A stretch of DNA of 64,000 bases, from assembly GCF_001570365.1 (NCBI RefSeq), contig NZ_BBYK01000038.1, positions 356,787 to 420,786 on the forward strand, written 5' to 3'. The notes beneath the pieces were generated by a model. It made no database searches, was not told where the DNA came from, and was given only the letters and a program-made list of their open reading frames with translations. Shown here one piece after another: positions 35,601 through 44,124 of the stretch. A program made the position numbers and the translations under genes. The stretch's first letter is position 1; each line of letters opens with the position of its first letter. This DNA comes from Microtetraspora fusca. GTDB taxonomy: Bacteria; Actinomycetota; Actinomycetes; Streptosporangiales; Streptosporangiaceae.

Positions 35601-36099
35601 AGAACGAGCGGCGCCACATCTTGTTGGTGACCAGCCGGTCCTTCAGGAGCGCGGGCCGGGCGCTGACGTGGGTGGCCGCCGCCGGTGATGCGAAGATCTC
35701 CCGGTGCATCGCGGACTGCCGGGCCCCGCATGGGTTGAACCGCCGGACGTTCCCCGTCGCCAGGTCGGAGCCGGTACGGCGCAGCTCGGCCAGCAGGTAC
35801 TCCACCGCGTGGAGCGGCAGCAGGTCGTCGGCGTCGAGGAAGCAGACGAACTCGCCGGTCGCGTGGCGCAGGCCGGCGTTGCGCACCGCCCCCAGCCCCG
35901 CGTTGGCCTGCCGCAGCAGCCGGAACCGGGGGTCGCGCTCAGCGTAGCGCCGGGCGACGGCGGCCCCGCCGTCGGTCGAGCCGTCGTCCACCATGACGGC
36001 CTCCAGGTCGTGCCACGTCTGCGCGGCGACCGACTCCAGGCAGGCCGCCAGGTACGGTTCCACGTCGTAGATCGGGATGATGACGCTCACGCGGGGCAC
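32677..36099 (-). CDS. GT2 - CDP-glycerol glycerophosphotransferase fusion (TagF-like) 3, altered active site
   Basis: Protein of 1140 aa with the same layout as fusion 2: GT2 domain (VSVIIPIYDVEPYLAACLES, VDDGSTDGG, FVCFLDADDLLPL), beta-rich middle, and a C-terminal TagF domain (FFSSHAGRRFSGSPRAVYEE, LVRRHPST, VTDYSSAMFDFALTGRPMLF). However, where relatives have QTWHGTPLKR this one reads VLQTRNCCVPTRAERD, about 17 residues shorter, so the first catalytic His is missing. The domain may be inactive, structural, or have a changed role, while the GT2 domain looks complete. It begins 73 bp after the upstream GT2 gene and belongs to the same minus-strand operon. Confidence 0.88.
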   Translation of the reverse strand: MPRVSVIIPIYDVEPYLAACLESVAAQTWHDLEAVMVDDGSTDGGAAVARRYAERDPRFRLLRQANAGLGAVRNAGLRHATGEFVCFLDADDLLPLHAVEYLLAELRRTGSDLATGNVRRFNPCGARQSAMHREIFASPAAATHVSARPALLKDRLVTNKMWRRSFWDAHGLGFPKGVLYEDIAVALTGHFLARSVDVLPAPVYLWRERDGARPSISQDKSHVRGLEDRFAAVASVRRFLVEHDLEKHIPAWDHVVLDHDMVNFLDVVDGASDAFQTRFLDLAGAYLADVAPSVLAALPAARRLKWHLVGERRLADLLAVMEWESRVRPGEQVVRRLRGHYLDTPLLNRRDVPAEVSRLRGELSPVTRLDQVRWEEGRLVVEGRVTIRHLRPTRRFHQQVFATLVQEGSGRRVRVPAAVTRTAISTRRGRPRGRRDWGGFRLAVDPRRLADASEGGARWRVELHVIHRGLMRRGPLADPGASFGDHAGARSLEPALPGHYVTPALTEAGALVLRVEREAARVTGHAVRDGRLLLRGEVMGELGPQPVLRLTREPGGVPLAAPVSTDGRTFEVEVDLAALLPARRFGLGGVEAGLLDLPVRWRATVDRAGGAVTAVTAAEEFAPRRVGRGGREIVVLRDPSGELVLRDQVAAAYAEYVEWLAGGELLVEGAFAEPEEGPRALVVAAPDRSVERLVPMDGAGARFGGLLAPEALDTPAGPLPLPKGRYGLAVRAGGRDLPLEFESDFPLVLETARRRFELAADDAGRAVLSVGSDLATSERGKKAQQVLRLEAYPAMRERPLRTEVFFSSHAGRRFSGSPRAVYEELRDRGADLAFLWNVRDGQVALPSGVEPVRTAGREYYEALARCRYIVVDDHLPPWFEPRPGQIVLQTRNCCVPTRAERDVGRWTHLLSPGPRCTPLLRDALGFPGEILETGLPRNDFLSVPGRDAVAAETGRRLGLPEGRKVVLYAPARRPAREKSRLDLDRMRAALGDDHIVLVRRHPSTAAQAPATGFGDFVHDVSAHPDVRELYPLVDVLVTDYSSAMFDFALTGRPMLFFAYDVDEWAGRFPFDFEAEAPGPLLTTTDEVVAAVADVAEVAAKYAGLYHDFVLKFCPLDDGRAARRVVDRVFGGVVDGAPEPA

Positions 36100-36172
36100 G
36101 GAGGGGTCCTTCGAGGTCGTCGGACGTCGCCGGGAAGGCCCCGGCCGACGGGCTGCGGTGGGCGCCCGGCCG

Positions 36173-37675
36173 TCATCCGACCCGCGCCCTCCTACGTACG
36201 GCGCCGCCGAGCCGCCGCAGGACGGTGCCCCTGCCGGTCGTCACCGACAGCCGCACCGACGCGGTCGCGTGCTCGGCCACCGTCAGCGGGAGCGCCGTCT
36301 CCGCGCCGAACCGGTCGCGGACGATCAGACGCAGGACGCTGTCGCCCGGCGGCAGGTCGTCGCCGGCGAAGTGGCAGGACCAGGCGAACCGCCCCGGCTT
36401 GGCCCGGGTGACCCGGATCCGCCGCCGCAGCACGGCGTCGCCGAGTTCGAGCAGCAGGTCGGGCCGCTCCTCTCCGGCCGCGGCGAGCAGGCCGGGGCAG
36501 TTGACGTGCCCCTCCACCCGGATCAGCGCGCCCTCGCCCGCCGCCCCGATCCGGGAGATCACCGCGGAGAGCGGCCGCGCCATGAGCAGGTCGCCGAAGC
36601 GGTCCAGCTCGGGCACGTCGAGGTAGACGCGCCCGGAGAGCACCCGGAGCGAGGCGGACGACACCGGCCGTTTGATCAGCTCCGGATCGCCCCGGTACGC
36701 TCCGACCGCCCGCAGCCCGCCGCCGAGACCGGTCACGAACTCGGCCAGCACCTCGGGCGCGATCTCCTTGAGCAGGATCGACATCCGGTGCGCGAACGCG
36801 GCGAGCTCCGCGTCGCCGAGCGCGGAGGCCGCCCGGCGCGTGTAGTGAAGCTGCATGTGGCCCGCCCAGCGCGCCACGGCCCGACGGACGGCGGGCGGCT
36901 GGTCGGCCAGGCCGCCGACCAGCCGCTCGACGACCGCGAGATGCTGCATGATCCGCTCGGGGCGGCCCCGGGAGTCCATGATCGAGGAGCCGTCGTCCCG
37001 GGTGCGGTAGCGGTAGCAGGGGCGGTCGGTCAGCACCACGCGCCGGGCGCGGAGCAGCAGCGGCAGCGTGAAGAGCACGTCTTCGAACGCCGTCCCCTCG
37101 GAGAACCTCGCCCCCGCGGCGGTCACCAGCTCGCGGCGGAAGATCTTGTTGCACGCGGACGGGTTGCCCACGATGTCCGGGGCCTCGGCCACGGAGCCGA
37201 TCACGCGTTCCCCGACGACCAGCTCGCGCCGCCACGCCGGGCTCGGCCTCGGCGGCATTCCGAGCATGTCGCCGATCACCACGTCGGCGTCGTGCCGTTC
37301 GGCGGCGGCGAGCAGCGCGTCCAGGCCGCCCTCGGCGTACAGGTCGTCGGAGTCGAGGAAGGCGAGGTAGCGGCCCGAGGCCAGGTCCGTCCCCCGGTTG
37401 CGCGCCGCGCCCAGTCCCGCGTTCTCCTGCCGGACGAGCCGGACCGAGGGCCGGTCCCGCGCGTACGCCTCGGCGATCTCGCCGGAGCCGTCCGTCGAGC
37501 CGTCGTCGACGACGACCACCTCGATCCGGTCCCGGCACCGCTGGGCGTCGAGCGAGGCGAGGGCCTCGGGCAGCCATCTGGCCGTGTCACGCACCGGAAC
37601 GACGACGGTGACATCGGGGACGCTCGTCGCGCCGAGGCCGGATCCCGAGGCTCCGTCCCTGCCGGGCGCGGTCAC
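36173..37675 (-). CDS. glycosyltransferase family 2 with beta-rich C-terminus
   Basis: GT2 enzyme of 500 aa. Motifs: VTVVVPVRDTARWLPEALAS near residue 20, VVVDDGSTDG, YLAFLDSDDLY; ACNKIFRRELV and CYRYRTRDDGSSIMDSRGRP are typical of the teichoic-acid GT2 subgroup. The second half resembles the middle region of the TagF fusions (RVYLDVPELDRFGDL, SVLRLIVRDRFGAETALPL), so this looks like a fusion gene that lacks the phosphotransferase domain. It starts with a GTG that overlaps the upstream stop as GTGA. Much of the same stretch is open in other frames because of the GC bias. Confidence 0.88.
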   Translation of the reverse strand: MTAPGRDGASGSGLGATSVPDVTVVVPVRDTARWLPEALASLDAQRCRDRIEVVVVDDGSTDGSGEIAEAYARDRPSVRLVRQENAGLGAARNRGTDLASGRYLAFLDSDDLYAEGGLDALLAAAERHDADVVIGDMLGMPPRPSPAWRRELVVGERVIGSVAEAPDIVGNPSACNKIFRRELVTAAGARFSEGTAFEDVLFTLPLLLRARRVVLTDRPCYRYRTRDDGSSIMDSRGRPERIMQHLAVVERLVGGLADQPPAVRRAVARWAGHMQLHYTRRAASALGDAELAAFAHRMSILLKEIAPEVLAEFVTGLGGGLRAVGAYRGDPELIKRPVSSASLRVLSGRVYLDVPELDRFGDLLMARPLSAVISRIGAAGEGALIRVEGHVNCPGLLAAAGEERPDLLLELGDAVLRRRIRVTRAKPGRFAWSCHFAGDDLPPGDSVLRLIVRDRFGAETALPLTVAEHATASVRLSVTTGRGTVLRRLGGAVRRRARVG

Positions 37676-39342
37676 GCCCGGCCCCGTTGCGCCGCTGCCC
37701 ACGGCAGCGCGACCGGGCGGGCGACCCGGCGCATGACCGGACGCGCGACGCGCCGCATCAGGATCCGAGTCACGCGGCGGCTCGCGTTCCGCCACCGCCT
37801 GCGGGTCGCCTGGCCTCGCGTCGCCTGCCTGCGCCACCGGTTGACCCGGTCCTGCAGCACCAGCGACCTGGCCCGGCACTTCTCGAGCTCGGCCTGCAGT
37901 CGTTGCGGGCTGACCGTCGTGGCGGACTCGGTGCGCACGATGCCCCACTTCTCGCCGACGTCCCAGAGCGTGCCGAACACCTCGTGGACCACGTCGTCGA
38001 GGTCCTCCTCCGGGGCGGCCACCAGGCGGGCCCTGCTCAGCGCCGCCGTACGCTCCAGCCGGGCGTGGACGACCTCGTCCCGCTCGTCGAGGGCGAGCGA
38101 GAGCACGCCGAGGGTGTTGCGGTCGGCGAAGGCGATCAACCGGCCCAGCGCGTCCTGGCCGGGCACCCAGCCCGCGGGGCAGTGGAACCGGAACGGCGTC
38201 GGGAAGCAGGATTCGGGCAGCTCCTCGGTGAGCGTCACCCGGGCGTCTCCCTCGTATCCCGCCTTGATCAGCCGCAGGTCCAGGTCCGGGTCGTCCAGGG
38301 GCGTGCGGCAGGCGTCGGCGACGCGGCTCCACGGCCCGGTGATCCGTACGGACACGTCCGGGGTCCAGCTCGCCAGCAGGCCGTCGACCGTGGCCTTGAC
38401 CTCTTCGAACGAGGCGTCCCGGGCGTCCACGACCGCCTCGACGTACGGCACGCGGTAGCCGCGGCCGGGGGTCGCGCGCAGCCATCGAAAGGTCGGCACA
38501 CGCTCGCCGAGGTAGGGCCAGTTGTGCCGCTTCACCTCCTGCTCGCGGCGCATGACGGCGGAGTCGCCGAGGTGCCAGGCGCGGGCGGCCCGGTCCGGGA
38601 CGAAGACGGCGCCGGCCTGGGCGAGGCGGTAGCCCAGCTCGGTGTCCTCGCCGAGCGGCAGTGACTCGTCCATGCCGCCGGCCGACCGGAACAGCTCCGC
38701 CGGGACCGACGCGGAGGCGCCCACGTGGACCGAGAACGCGTCCACCCCGGCGGTGCGCAGGTCGCAGGTGCGGTTCCAGCGCTTCTCCGTCCACTGCGGC
38801 GTGCTGTCCTCCTCGTGGAACAGCTTGGCGACCGCGCCCGCCTCGGCGGCGACCAGGACCTCGTTCGGCGTCAGCTCGCCCGGCAGCCACTCCACGAACC
38901 TCAGATGGCCGAGCACGACGAGGTACCCGGCGAGATGGTGCCAGCGCATGTGCGCCTCGACGTGCCCGGGGAAGGGCACGACGTCGTCGTCCATCCAGTG
39001 GACGACATGGCCCTCGGCCGCCGCCGCGCCGAGGTTGCAGGCGTGCGGCTTGCCCCACCGTCCGTCGTCCGGGCGGAGCAGCCGCGTGCGCTCGGGCCGG
39101 ATCTCGGGGAGCCGGGCCATCGGCCGCTCGCCGTCGTCCACGACGATCACTTCGAGCAGGTGGCGGGGGTAGGTCTGGGCGGCCAGGGCGGCCAGGGTCA
39201 GGGGAAGGGTCTCACCGGCGCCGCTGGTCGGGACCACCACGCTCACCGAGAGACAGGGCGTCCATTCGCCCGGCGCGGGAACGCCGTCGAGGACGCCGTG
39301 GTCGTTGGCCGGGATGCGCGGCTGCCGGATCGGGGATGTCAC
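37672..39342 (-). CDS. glycosyltransferase family 2
   Basis: GT2 enzyme of 556 aa: SVSVVVPTSGAGETLPLTLA near residue 30, VIVVDDGERP, HVVHWMDDDVVPFPGHVEAH as the metal-binding DxD region, and GGMDESLPLGEDTELGYRLA as the acceptor/catalytic block near residue 240. The last 60 residues form a basic helical tail with repeated RRVARP blocks that could bind membrane or anionic polymer. It starts with a GTG overlapping the upstream stop (GTGA). The acceptor is unknown; co-translation with the neighbours puts it in the same polymer pathway. Confidence 0.9.
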   Translation of the reverse strand: MTSPIRQPRIPANDHGVLDGVPAPGEWTPCLSVSVVVPTSGAGETLPLTLAALAAQTYPRHLLEVIVVDDGERPMARLPEIRPERTRLLRPDDGRWGKPHACNLGAAAAEGHVVHWMDDDVVPFPGHVEAHMRWHHLAGYLVVLGHLRFVEWLPGELTPNEVLVAAEAGAVAKLFHEEDSTPQWTEKRWNRTCDLRTAGVDAFSVHVGASASVPAELFRSAGGMDESLPLGEDTELGYRLAQAGAVFVPDRAARAWHLGDSAVMRREQEVKRHNWPYLGERVPTFRWLRATPGRGYRVPYVEAVVDARDASFEEVKATVDGLLASWTPDVSVRITGPWSRVADACRTPLDDPDLDLRLIKAGYEGDARVTLTEELPESCFPTPFRFHCPAGWVPGQDALGRLIAFADRNTLGVLSLALDERDEVVHARLERTAALSRARLVAAPEEDLDDVVHEVFGTLWDVGEKWGIVRTESATTVSPQRLQAELEKCRARSLVLQDRVNRWRRQATRGQATRRRWRNASRRVTRILMRRVARPVMRRVARPVALPWAAAQRGRA

Positions 39343-41267
39343 GGTTCCTGCCTCCAGTAGCCCACATGGGGCGTCGAAGCGCTTTCCATCAGTTGGTTGA
39401 AATGAAGCCCGCGCCACTGCTCCTGGTACGACTTGAGGAATGCCTGGACGGGGTGTCTCCAGGTGTGCGTCCGGGAGTGGCGTCGGCGCAGGACGTAATT
39501 GAGGCCGTGCGTGCGGTAGATCCGCCCTCCCGCGGCCTCCACGGACTCCAGGAGCTGGCCGTCCACCGTCTTGGCGATGGGGCGGAACCCGCCGACGGTC
39601 TCGAACATCTCGCGGGTGACCAGCATGGTCCCGCCCGCCACCAGCGAGGTGAACCGCTCGGTGCCGAGACGGCGGCGGACGGTGGTGTTGATCGGCTCCA
39701 GGTAGACGAACTCGGCGGCCGACCCGACCAGCTCGGCACCCGAATACCGCTGGGCGAGCAGGAGGTCGGCCAGGTGGTCGGGGCCGTACCAGTCGTGGTC
39801 GTCCACCTTGGCGAGGAACGACCCGGACGCGACGGCGGCCATGCGGTTCAGCAGCTCGCCGAACGGCACGCCGGCCGCGGCCTCGACGACCGTGATCCGC
39901 AGCGACGAGTCGGCGATCGCCCCTTGGACACCGGCCTCCCTGGCGGAGAACCCGTGCAGCCCGAGGATCACCTCGGCGCGCACCCCGCGCTGCCGTTCCA
40001 TCTGCTCCAGAGCGAAGGCGACCATGTCCTTGCGGCACGTGCACAGCAGGACGGAGACGGGCGGCTCGTGGGGCAGCGCCAGCCCGGCCGAGACGGCGAT
40101 GTTCCGCCAGCGCGGGATCGCGCCGTGCGTGCGCAGCGCGGCCCGCCGGAGGCGCACGCTGATCTCCTCGCGCCGCAGCTCGGACCCGAGCTGCTCCTCG
40201 TCCACGGCCGTGAGCGCGTCGGACAGCTCCGCCCCGAGCGCCGGGTCGGCGATGCCGTCGGCGTCCAGGATCACCGGGATGCCGGCGGCGGCGAGCCCGG
40301 CGACGATCCGCGCCCGGACCAGGCCGCCGGCCTCCACCCTGTGGACGGCGACCCCGACCGCGTCGCGGAGCCGGGAGACGTCGACATCCGTCAGCTCGCC
40401 CTCCGGGGACAGCCGGACCAGCTCGTCCAGCCCGCTGGTGATCGAATACCCGCCGGCCCTGCCGGTCAGGGTGGCGACCGGCCCCTTGGCGTTCTGGCGG
40501 AACCCGATGGGGTTGACGACGGTCTCGTCCACCGGCGGGAGCAGGTCGGGGTGCGCGGGGCCGTCCGGGACGTCGGTCAGCGGATCCCGGTCGGCGACCG
40601 GGATCCGCGTGTCCGGCCACGACGGCGCCGACCGTTCGACGACCCGGAGCACCAGGTCGCATCCCGGGGCGTCCCGCCGCTCCGCCACGGGCCCCTCCAC
40701 TGCGGTAAGGGCCACATTCGGATCGCCGGGCCGCCAGCCGCAGGCGCCCTCGCCGGCCAGGCCGACCACCGGCTGGGCCAGGTGGCGCCGTCCGCCGAGC
40801 ATGCCGTACAGGATGTGGGCGAGGACCTCGCCCCCGGGCACCGGCGCGGAGAACGTCGCCTCCACGCGCCAGCCGCGCCTGCGCCGCGTGATCCGCAGAT
40901 CTGCGAGGAGGTGCCAGGCGGGGCTCTGCCCCGCGACGGGGAGCGGCTGTGCGGCCCACGGCGGCGCCTCCGCGATGACGACGCACACCTGCGTCGCGTC
41001 CGGGACCAGCGCCCCGAACGGCGCGGCCCGGCGCAGGTCGGCCGGTGTCCTGGCGGCGACGACGGCGCGTTCGACCGCCTCCCGGGGTGGGAGCTGGCCG
41101 GGGTCGGCGCCGTCCAGAACGGTCCAGGGGCCGGGGAAGTCGTGGCAGACGCGATCGAGCAGGGCCGGGTGGGAGCCGAACCCCAAACAGCCTCCCCAGG
41201 TCGTGCCCACGGTGCCCACCACCTCCAGGAGTGCCGGATTTCGTCGTTCTGACGCCCGAGCCAGCAT
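39339..41267 (-). CDS. GT2-like glycosyltransferase with an unrecognised N-terminal half
   Basis: First gene of the six-gene minus-strand operon (642 aa). Residues about 390-630 are a GT2-like domain: PPVSVLLCTCRKDMVAFALE, SFLAKVDDHDWYGPDHLADL (DxD region) and RFTSLVAGGTMLVTREMFET. In front lies a region of about 380 residues that I cannot assign: an alpha/beta part with VCHDFPGPWTVLDGADPG, then NPIGFRQNAKGP and VDVSRLRDAVGVAVHRVEAG, which partly resembles domains of spore- or wall-sugar GT proteins. The ATG at 41267 is used; the operon promoter must lie in the 251-bp divergent region before the deacetylase gene. Confidence 0.82.
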   Translation of the reverse strand: MLARASERRNPALLEVVGTVGTTWGGCLGFGSHPALLDRVCHDFPGPWTVLDGADPGQLPPREAVERAVVAARTPADLRRAAPFGALVPDATQVCVVIAEAPPWAAQPLPVAGQSPAWHLLADLRITRRRRGWRVEATFSAPVPGGEVLAHILYGMLGGRRHLAQPVVGLAGEGACGWRPGDPNVALTAVEGPVAERRDAPGCDLVLRVVERSAPSWPDTRIPVADRDPLTDVPDGPAHPDLLPPVDETVVNPIGFRQNAKGPVATLTGRAGGYSITSGLDELVRLSPEGELTDVDVSRLRDAVGVAVHRVEAGGLVRARIVAGLAAAGIPVILDADGIADPALGAELSDALTAVDEEQLGSELRREEISVRLRRAALRTHGAIPRWRNIAVSAGLALPHEPPVSVLLCTCRKDMVAFALEQMERQRGVRAEVILGLHGFSAREAGVQGAIADSSLRITVVEAAAGVPFGELLNRMAAVASGSFLAKVDDHDWYGPDHLADLLLAQRYSGAELVGSAAEFVYLEPINTTVRRRLGTERFTSLVAGGTMLVTREMFETVGGFRPIAKTVDGQLLESVEAAGGRIYRTHGLNYVLRRRHSRTHTWRHPVQAFLKSYQEQWRGLHFNQLMESASTPHVGYWRQEP

Positions 41268-41518
41268 CGCGAAGCGCGCTCCGGGATCGACCGTGTACCT
41301 CTGATCCTTGGGGCAACATTTACCGCCATTGGAGACGGGGAATACGCTGCGGCGGCCGTCGCGGGCGGCATTCGCCCCCGATCCGGGATGAAGGGAGTTT
41401 CGGCAGGTCAGCCAGGCTTTTGCGGGGATTCGACGGTGTGGGCGTTCGGTCCCCTTCCAGGGGATTACCAGCTGGACACGTTACGATGCCGCCTTACAAA
41501 CCCCCGAGGAGCACCACC

Positions 41519-42280
41519 ATGGCATTGCATCGTTTAGCACCACTCGCCGCCATTTGTGCGCTGACCCTGTCGGCCGCCCTCACCGCACCCGCCCAGGCCC
41601 AGGTTCAGGCGCACTCCACGGCCACGCAGCAGCGGGCCGCGGAGCCGTACTGCGCGACGCACAAATGCATCGCCCTCACCTTCGACGACGGTCCCGCCGA
41701 ATATACGAACGACCTGTTGAAGGTGCTGAAGAAATACAAGGCGAAGGCGACGTTCTTCCTCATCGGCAACCGGGTGCAGAAGCATCCGAAGCTGGCGCAG
41801 AACATCGTCAAGGGCGGCCATGAGGTGGGCAACCACACCTGGAGCCACAAGTACCTGACCGACCTCGAGTACAAGGCCATTTACTCTGAGGTGAAGAAGG
41901 GTCAGGACATCATCAAGAAGACCACCGGCAAGACGCCGGTGCTCTTCCGAGCCCCCGGCGGGCTGATCAACGACGGCGTCCGCACGATCATCGCGAAGTT
42001 CGGGATGTACCAGATCCCGGGCACGGTGGCCACGCAGGACTACATCAAGGACTATCGCGACGTCGAGTTCCTGACCGGCCGGGCCCTGGACATCGCCGGC
42101 CAGGACGAGGTCGTGCTGATGCACGAGACCGTCAAGCAGACCGCCCAGTCCATGTCCGAGGTGCTCAAGGAGCTGACCGCCCAGGGCTACTCGTTCGTGA
42201 CGGTCTCCAAGCTGCTCGAAGGCCAGGAGCTGGTCCCGGGAGAGAGCTATCCCGAGCAGCTCCCGCTGAGCGGCGACTGA
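41519..42280 (+). CDS. secreted polysaccharide deacetylase (carbohydrate esterase 4)
   Basis: Secreted NodB-homology deacetylase of 253 aa. A signal peptide ends at about TAPAQAQ. Motif 1 is ALTFDDGPAEYTNDLL (metal and base Asp), motif 2 is GHEVGNHTWSH (two metal-binding His), motif 3 is FRAPGG and the last motif is VVLMHETVKQ, in which the His is kept but the usual following Asp is Glu. It would remove acetyl groups from a GlcNAc polymer such as peptidoglycan, fitting the neighbouring wall-polymer locus. GAGGAG lies at 41506-41511 before the ATG; the long open frame upstream is not coding. Confidence 0.92.
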   Translation: MALHRLAPLAAICALTLSAALTAPAQAQVQAHSTATQQRAAEPYCATHKCIALTFDDGPAEYTNDLLKVLKKYKAKATFFLIGNRVQKHPKLAQNIVKGGHEVGNHTWSHKYLTDLEYKAIYSEVKKGQDIIKKTTGKTPVLFRAPGGLINDGVRTIIAKFGMYQIPGTVATQDYIKDYRDVEFLTGRALDIAGQDEVVLMHETVKQTAQSMSEVLKELTAQGYSFVTVSKLLEGQELVPGESYPEQLPLSGD

Positions 42281-42311
42281 CCCCTCCGCCCGCGCGTACG
42301 GCGGAGGGCCA

Positions 42312-42366
42312 CGCCGGGGAGGGCACGGGACGGGACGTCGTCCCGCTCGTGCCGCCCTCCCCGGCG
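42312..42366. terminator. long hairpin between convergent deacetylase and guaA genes
   Basis: CGCCGGGGAGGG (from 42312) pairs with CCCTCCCCGGCG (to 42366), and the inner CACGGGACGGGAC segment also pairs with GTCCCGCTCGTG, giving a very long, slightly bulged stem. It lies between the two convergent genes and is suited to act in both directions. Confidence 0.7.
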
Positions 42367-42437
42367 CGACACGAGCCTTTCCCCGCCGCCGCCCGTTCCG
42401 GCCCTTCTCAGAGAGCCGTCACGGGGCGGCGGCGATC

Positions 42438-42453
42438 CCCCGCGAGCGCGGGG
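42438..42453 (-). terminator. short hairpin directly after guaA
   Basis: CCCCGC (42438-42443) pairs with GCGGGG (42448-42453) with a 4-nt loop, touching the guaA stop codon. It may add to termination or protect the 3' end. Confidence 0.4.
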
Positions 42454-44001
42454 TCACTCCCACTCGATGGTGCCCGGGGGCTTGCTGGTGACGTCCACGG
42501 CCACCCGGTTGACCTCGCGCACCTCGTTCGTGATGCGGGTCGAGATCCGGGCGAGCACGTCGTACGGCACGCGGGCCCAGTCGGCGGTCATCGCGTCCTC
42601 GGACGTGACCGGCCGGAGCACCACGGGGTGGCCGTAGGTGCGTCCGTCGCCCTGGACGCCGACCGAGCGGACGTCGGCGAGCAGCACGACCGGGCACTGC
42701 CAGATCTCCCGGTCGAGGCCGGCGCGGGACAGCTCCTCACGGGCGATCGCGTCCGCCTCGCGCAGGATGTCGAGCCGCTCGCGGGTCACCTCGCCGATGA
42801 TCCGGATGCCCAGGCCGGGGCCGGGGAACGGCTGCCGCCACACCATCGCGGCGGGCAGGCCGAGCTCCTCGCCGGCCCGCCTGACCTCGTCCTTGAACAG
42901 CGTCCGCAGCGGCTCGACCAGCTCGAACCGCAGGTCCTCGGGCAGGCCGCCCACGTTGTGGTGGGACTTGATGTTGGCCGTGCCGGTGCCGCCGCCGGAC
43001 TCGACGACGTCGGGGTAGAGCGTGCCCTGGACGAGGAAGTCGACCGGTCCGTCGGCCAGGATCGCCCGCTGCTCGTCCTCGAAGACCCGGATGAACTCGC
43101 GGCCGATGATCTTGCGCTTCTCCTCCGGGTCGACCACGCCGGCCAGCGCCTTGAGGAACCGCTCCTCCGCGTCCACCACCCGCAGCTTGACGCCGGTCGC
43201 CTCGACGAAGTCGCGCTCGACCTGCTCGGCCTCGCCCTTGCGCAGCAGGCCGTGGTCGACGAACACGCAGGTCAGCCGGTCGCCGATGGCCCGCTGCACG
43301 ATCGCGGCGGCGACCGCCGAGTCGACCCCGCCGGACAGCGCGCAGATCGCCCGGCCGTCGCCGACCTGCTCGCGCACGGCGGCGATCGCGTCGTCCACGA
43401 TGTTGAGCATGGTCCACGAGGGACGGCAGCCGGCCGCGTCCAGGAAGTGCTTCATGACGGCCTGGCCGTGCTCGGAGTGGAGCACCTCGGGGTGGAACTG
43501 CACGCCGTAGAACCCGCGCTCGGGGCTCTCGAAGCCGGCCACCGGGGTGTCGGCGGTCGAGGCGGTCACCGCGAACCCGGCCGGGGCGGCCACCACGGAG
43601 TCGCCGTGCGACATCCAGACCTGCTGGACCGGCGGGAGGCCGGCGAAGAGTTCGCCCTCCTGCACGACCTTGAGCTCGGTGCCGCCGAACTCGGCCGCGC
43701 CGGTCTTGGCGACCTCGCCGCCCAGGGCCAGGGCCATCGCCTGGAAGCCGTAGCAGATGCCGAAGGTCGGCACGCCGGTCTCGAACAGGCCCTCCGGGAC
43801 GGCGGGGGCTCCCTCGGCGTACACCGACGACGGCCCGCCGGACAGGATGATCGCCTTCGGCTTTCTGGCCATCATCTCCGAGACCGGCATCGTGCTCGGC
43901 ACGATCTCGGAGTAGACATGGCACTCACGCACTCGTCGCGCGATCAGCTGCGCGTACTGCGCGCCGAAGTCGACGACAAGGACAGTGTCGAACTCAGACA
44001 C
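42454..44001 (-). CDS. guaA: GMP synthase (glutamine-hydrolysing)
   Basis: Converts XMP to GMP with ATP and glutamine (515 aa). The N-terminal glutaminase domain starts [20 protein letters not shown]; its nucleophile Cys is in [16 protein letters not shown]. The PP-loop ATPase motif is [17 protein letters not shown]. The C-terminal dimer domain ends in KPPGTIEWE, as in all GuaA. I chose the GTG at 44001 (SEFDTV) because GGGGG lies 8 bp upstream; a TTG at 44016 would use codons over that site. A housekeeping gene; guaB3 lies elsewhere in the window. Confidence 0.97.
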   Translation of the reverse strand: MSEFDTVLVVDFGAQYAQLIARRVRECHVYSEIVPSTMPVSEMMARKPKAIILSGGPSSVYAEGAPAVPEGLFETGVPTFGICYGFQAMALALGGEVAKTGAAEFGGTELKVVQEGELFAGLPPVQQVWMSHGDSVVAAPAGFAVTASTADTPVAGFESPERGFYGVQFHPEVLHSEHGQAVMKHFLDAAGCRPSWTMLNIVDDAIAAVREQVGDGRAICALSGGVDSAVAAAIVQRAIGDRLTCVFVDHGLLRKGEAEQVERDFVEATGVKLRVVDAEERFLKALAGVVDPEEKRKIIGREFIRVFEDEQRAILADGPVDFLVQGTLYPDVVESGGGTGTANIKSHHNVGGLPEDLRFELVEPLRTLFKDEVRRAGEELGLPAAMVWRQPFPGPGLGIRIIGEVTRERLDILREADAIAREELSRAGLDREIWQCPVVLLADVRSVGVQGDGRTYGHPVVLRPVTSEDAMTADWARVPYDVLARISTRITNEVREVNRVAVDVTSKPPGTIEWE

Positions 44002-44124
44002 CGGAAGAACCCCCAAAGGCTGCGAGCGGTATGCCCAGTCTATCGGCGGCCTTCCGGCGCCCGGCCCACTCTCGGCTCCCTCGGGGACGGGAATCGCCGC
44101 TGATCGCCCGGGGTGCGACGGGTC

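Noticed and set aside
37672-41319. Very long minus-strand frame of more than 1200 codons
   Set aside because: Only the part from 39342 downward reads as a GT2 enzyme; the upstream part is the wrong frame of the preceding glycosyltransferase gene, which has better motifs.
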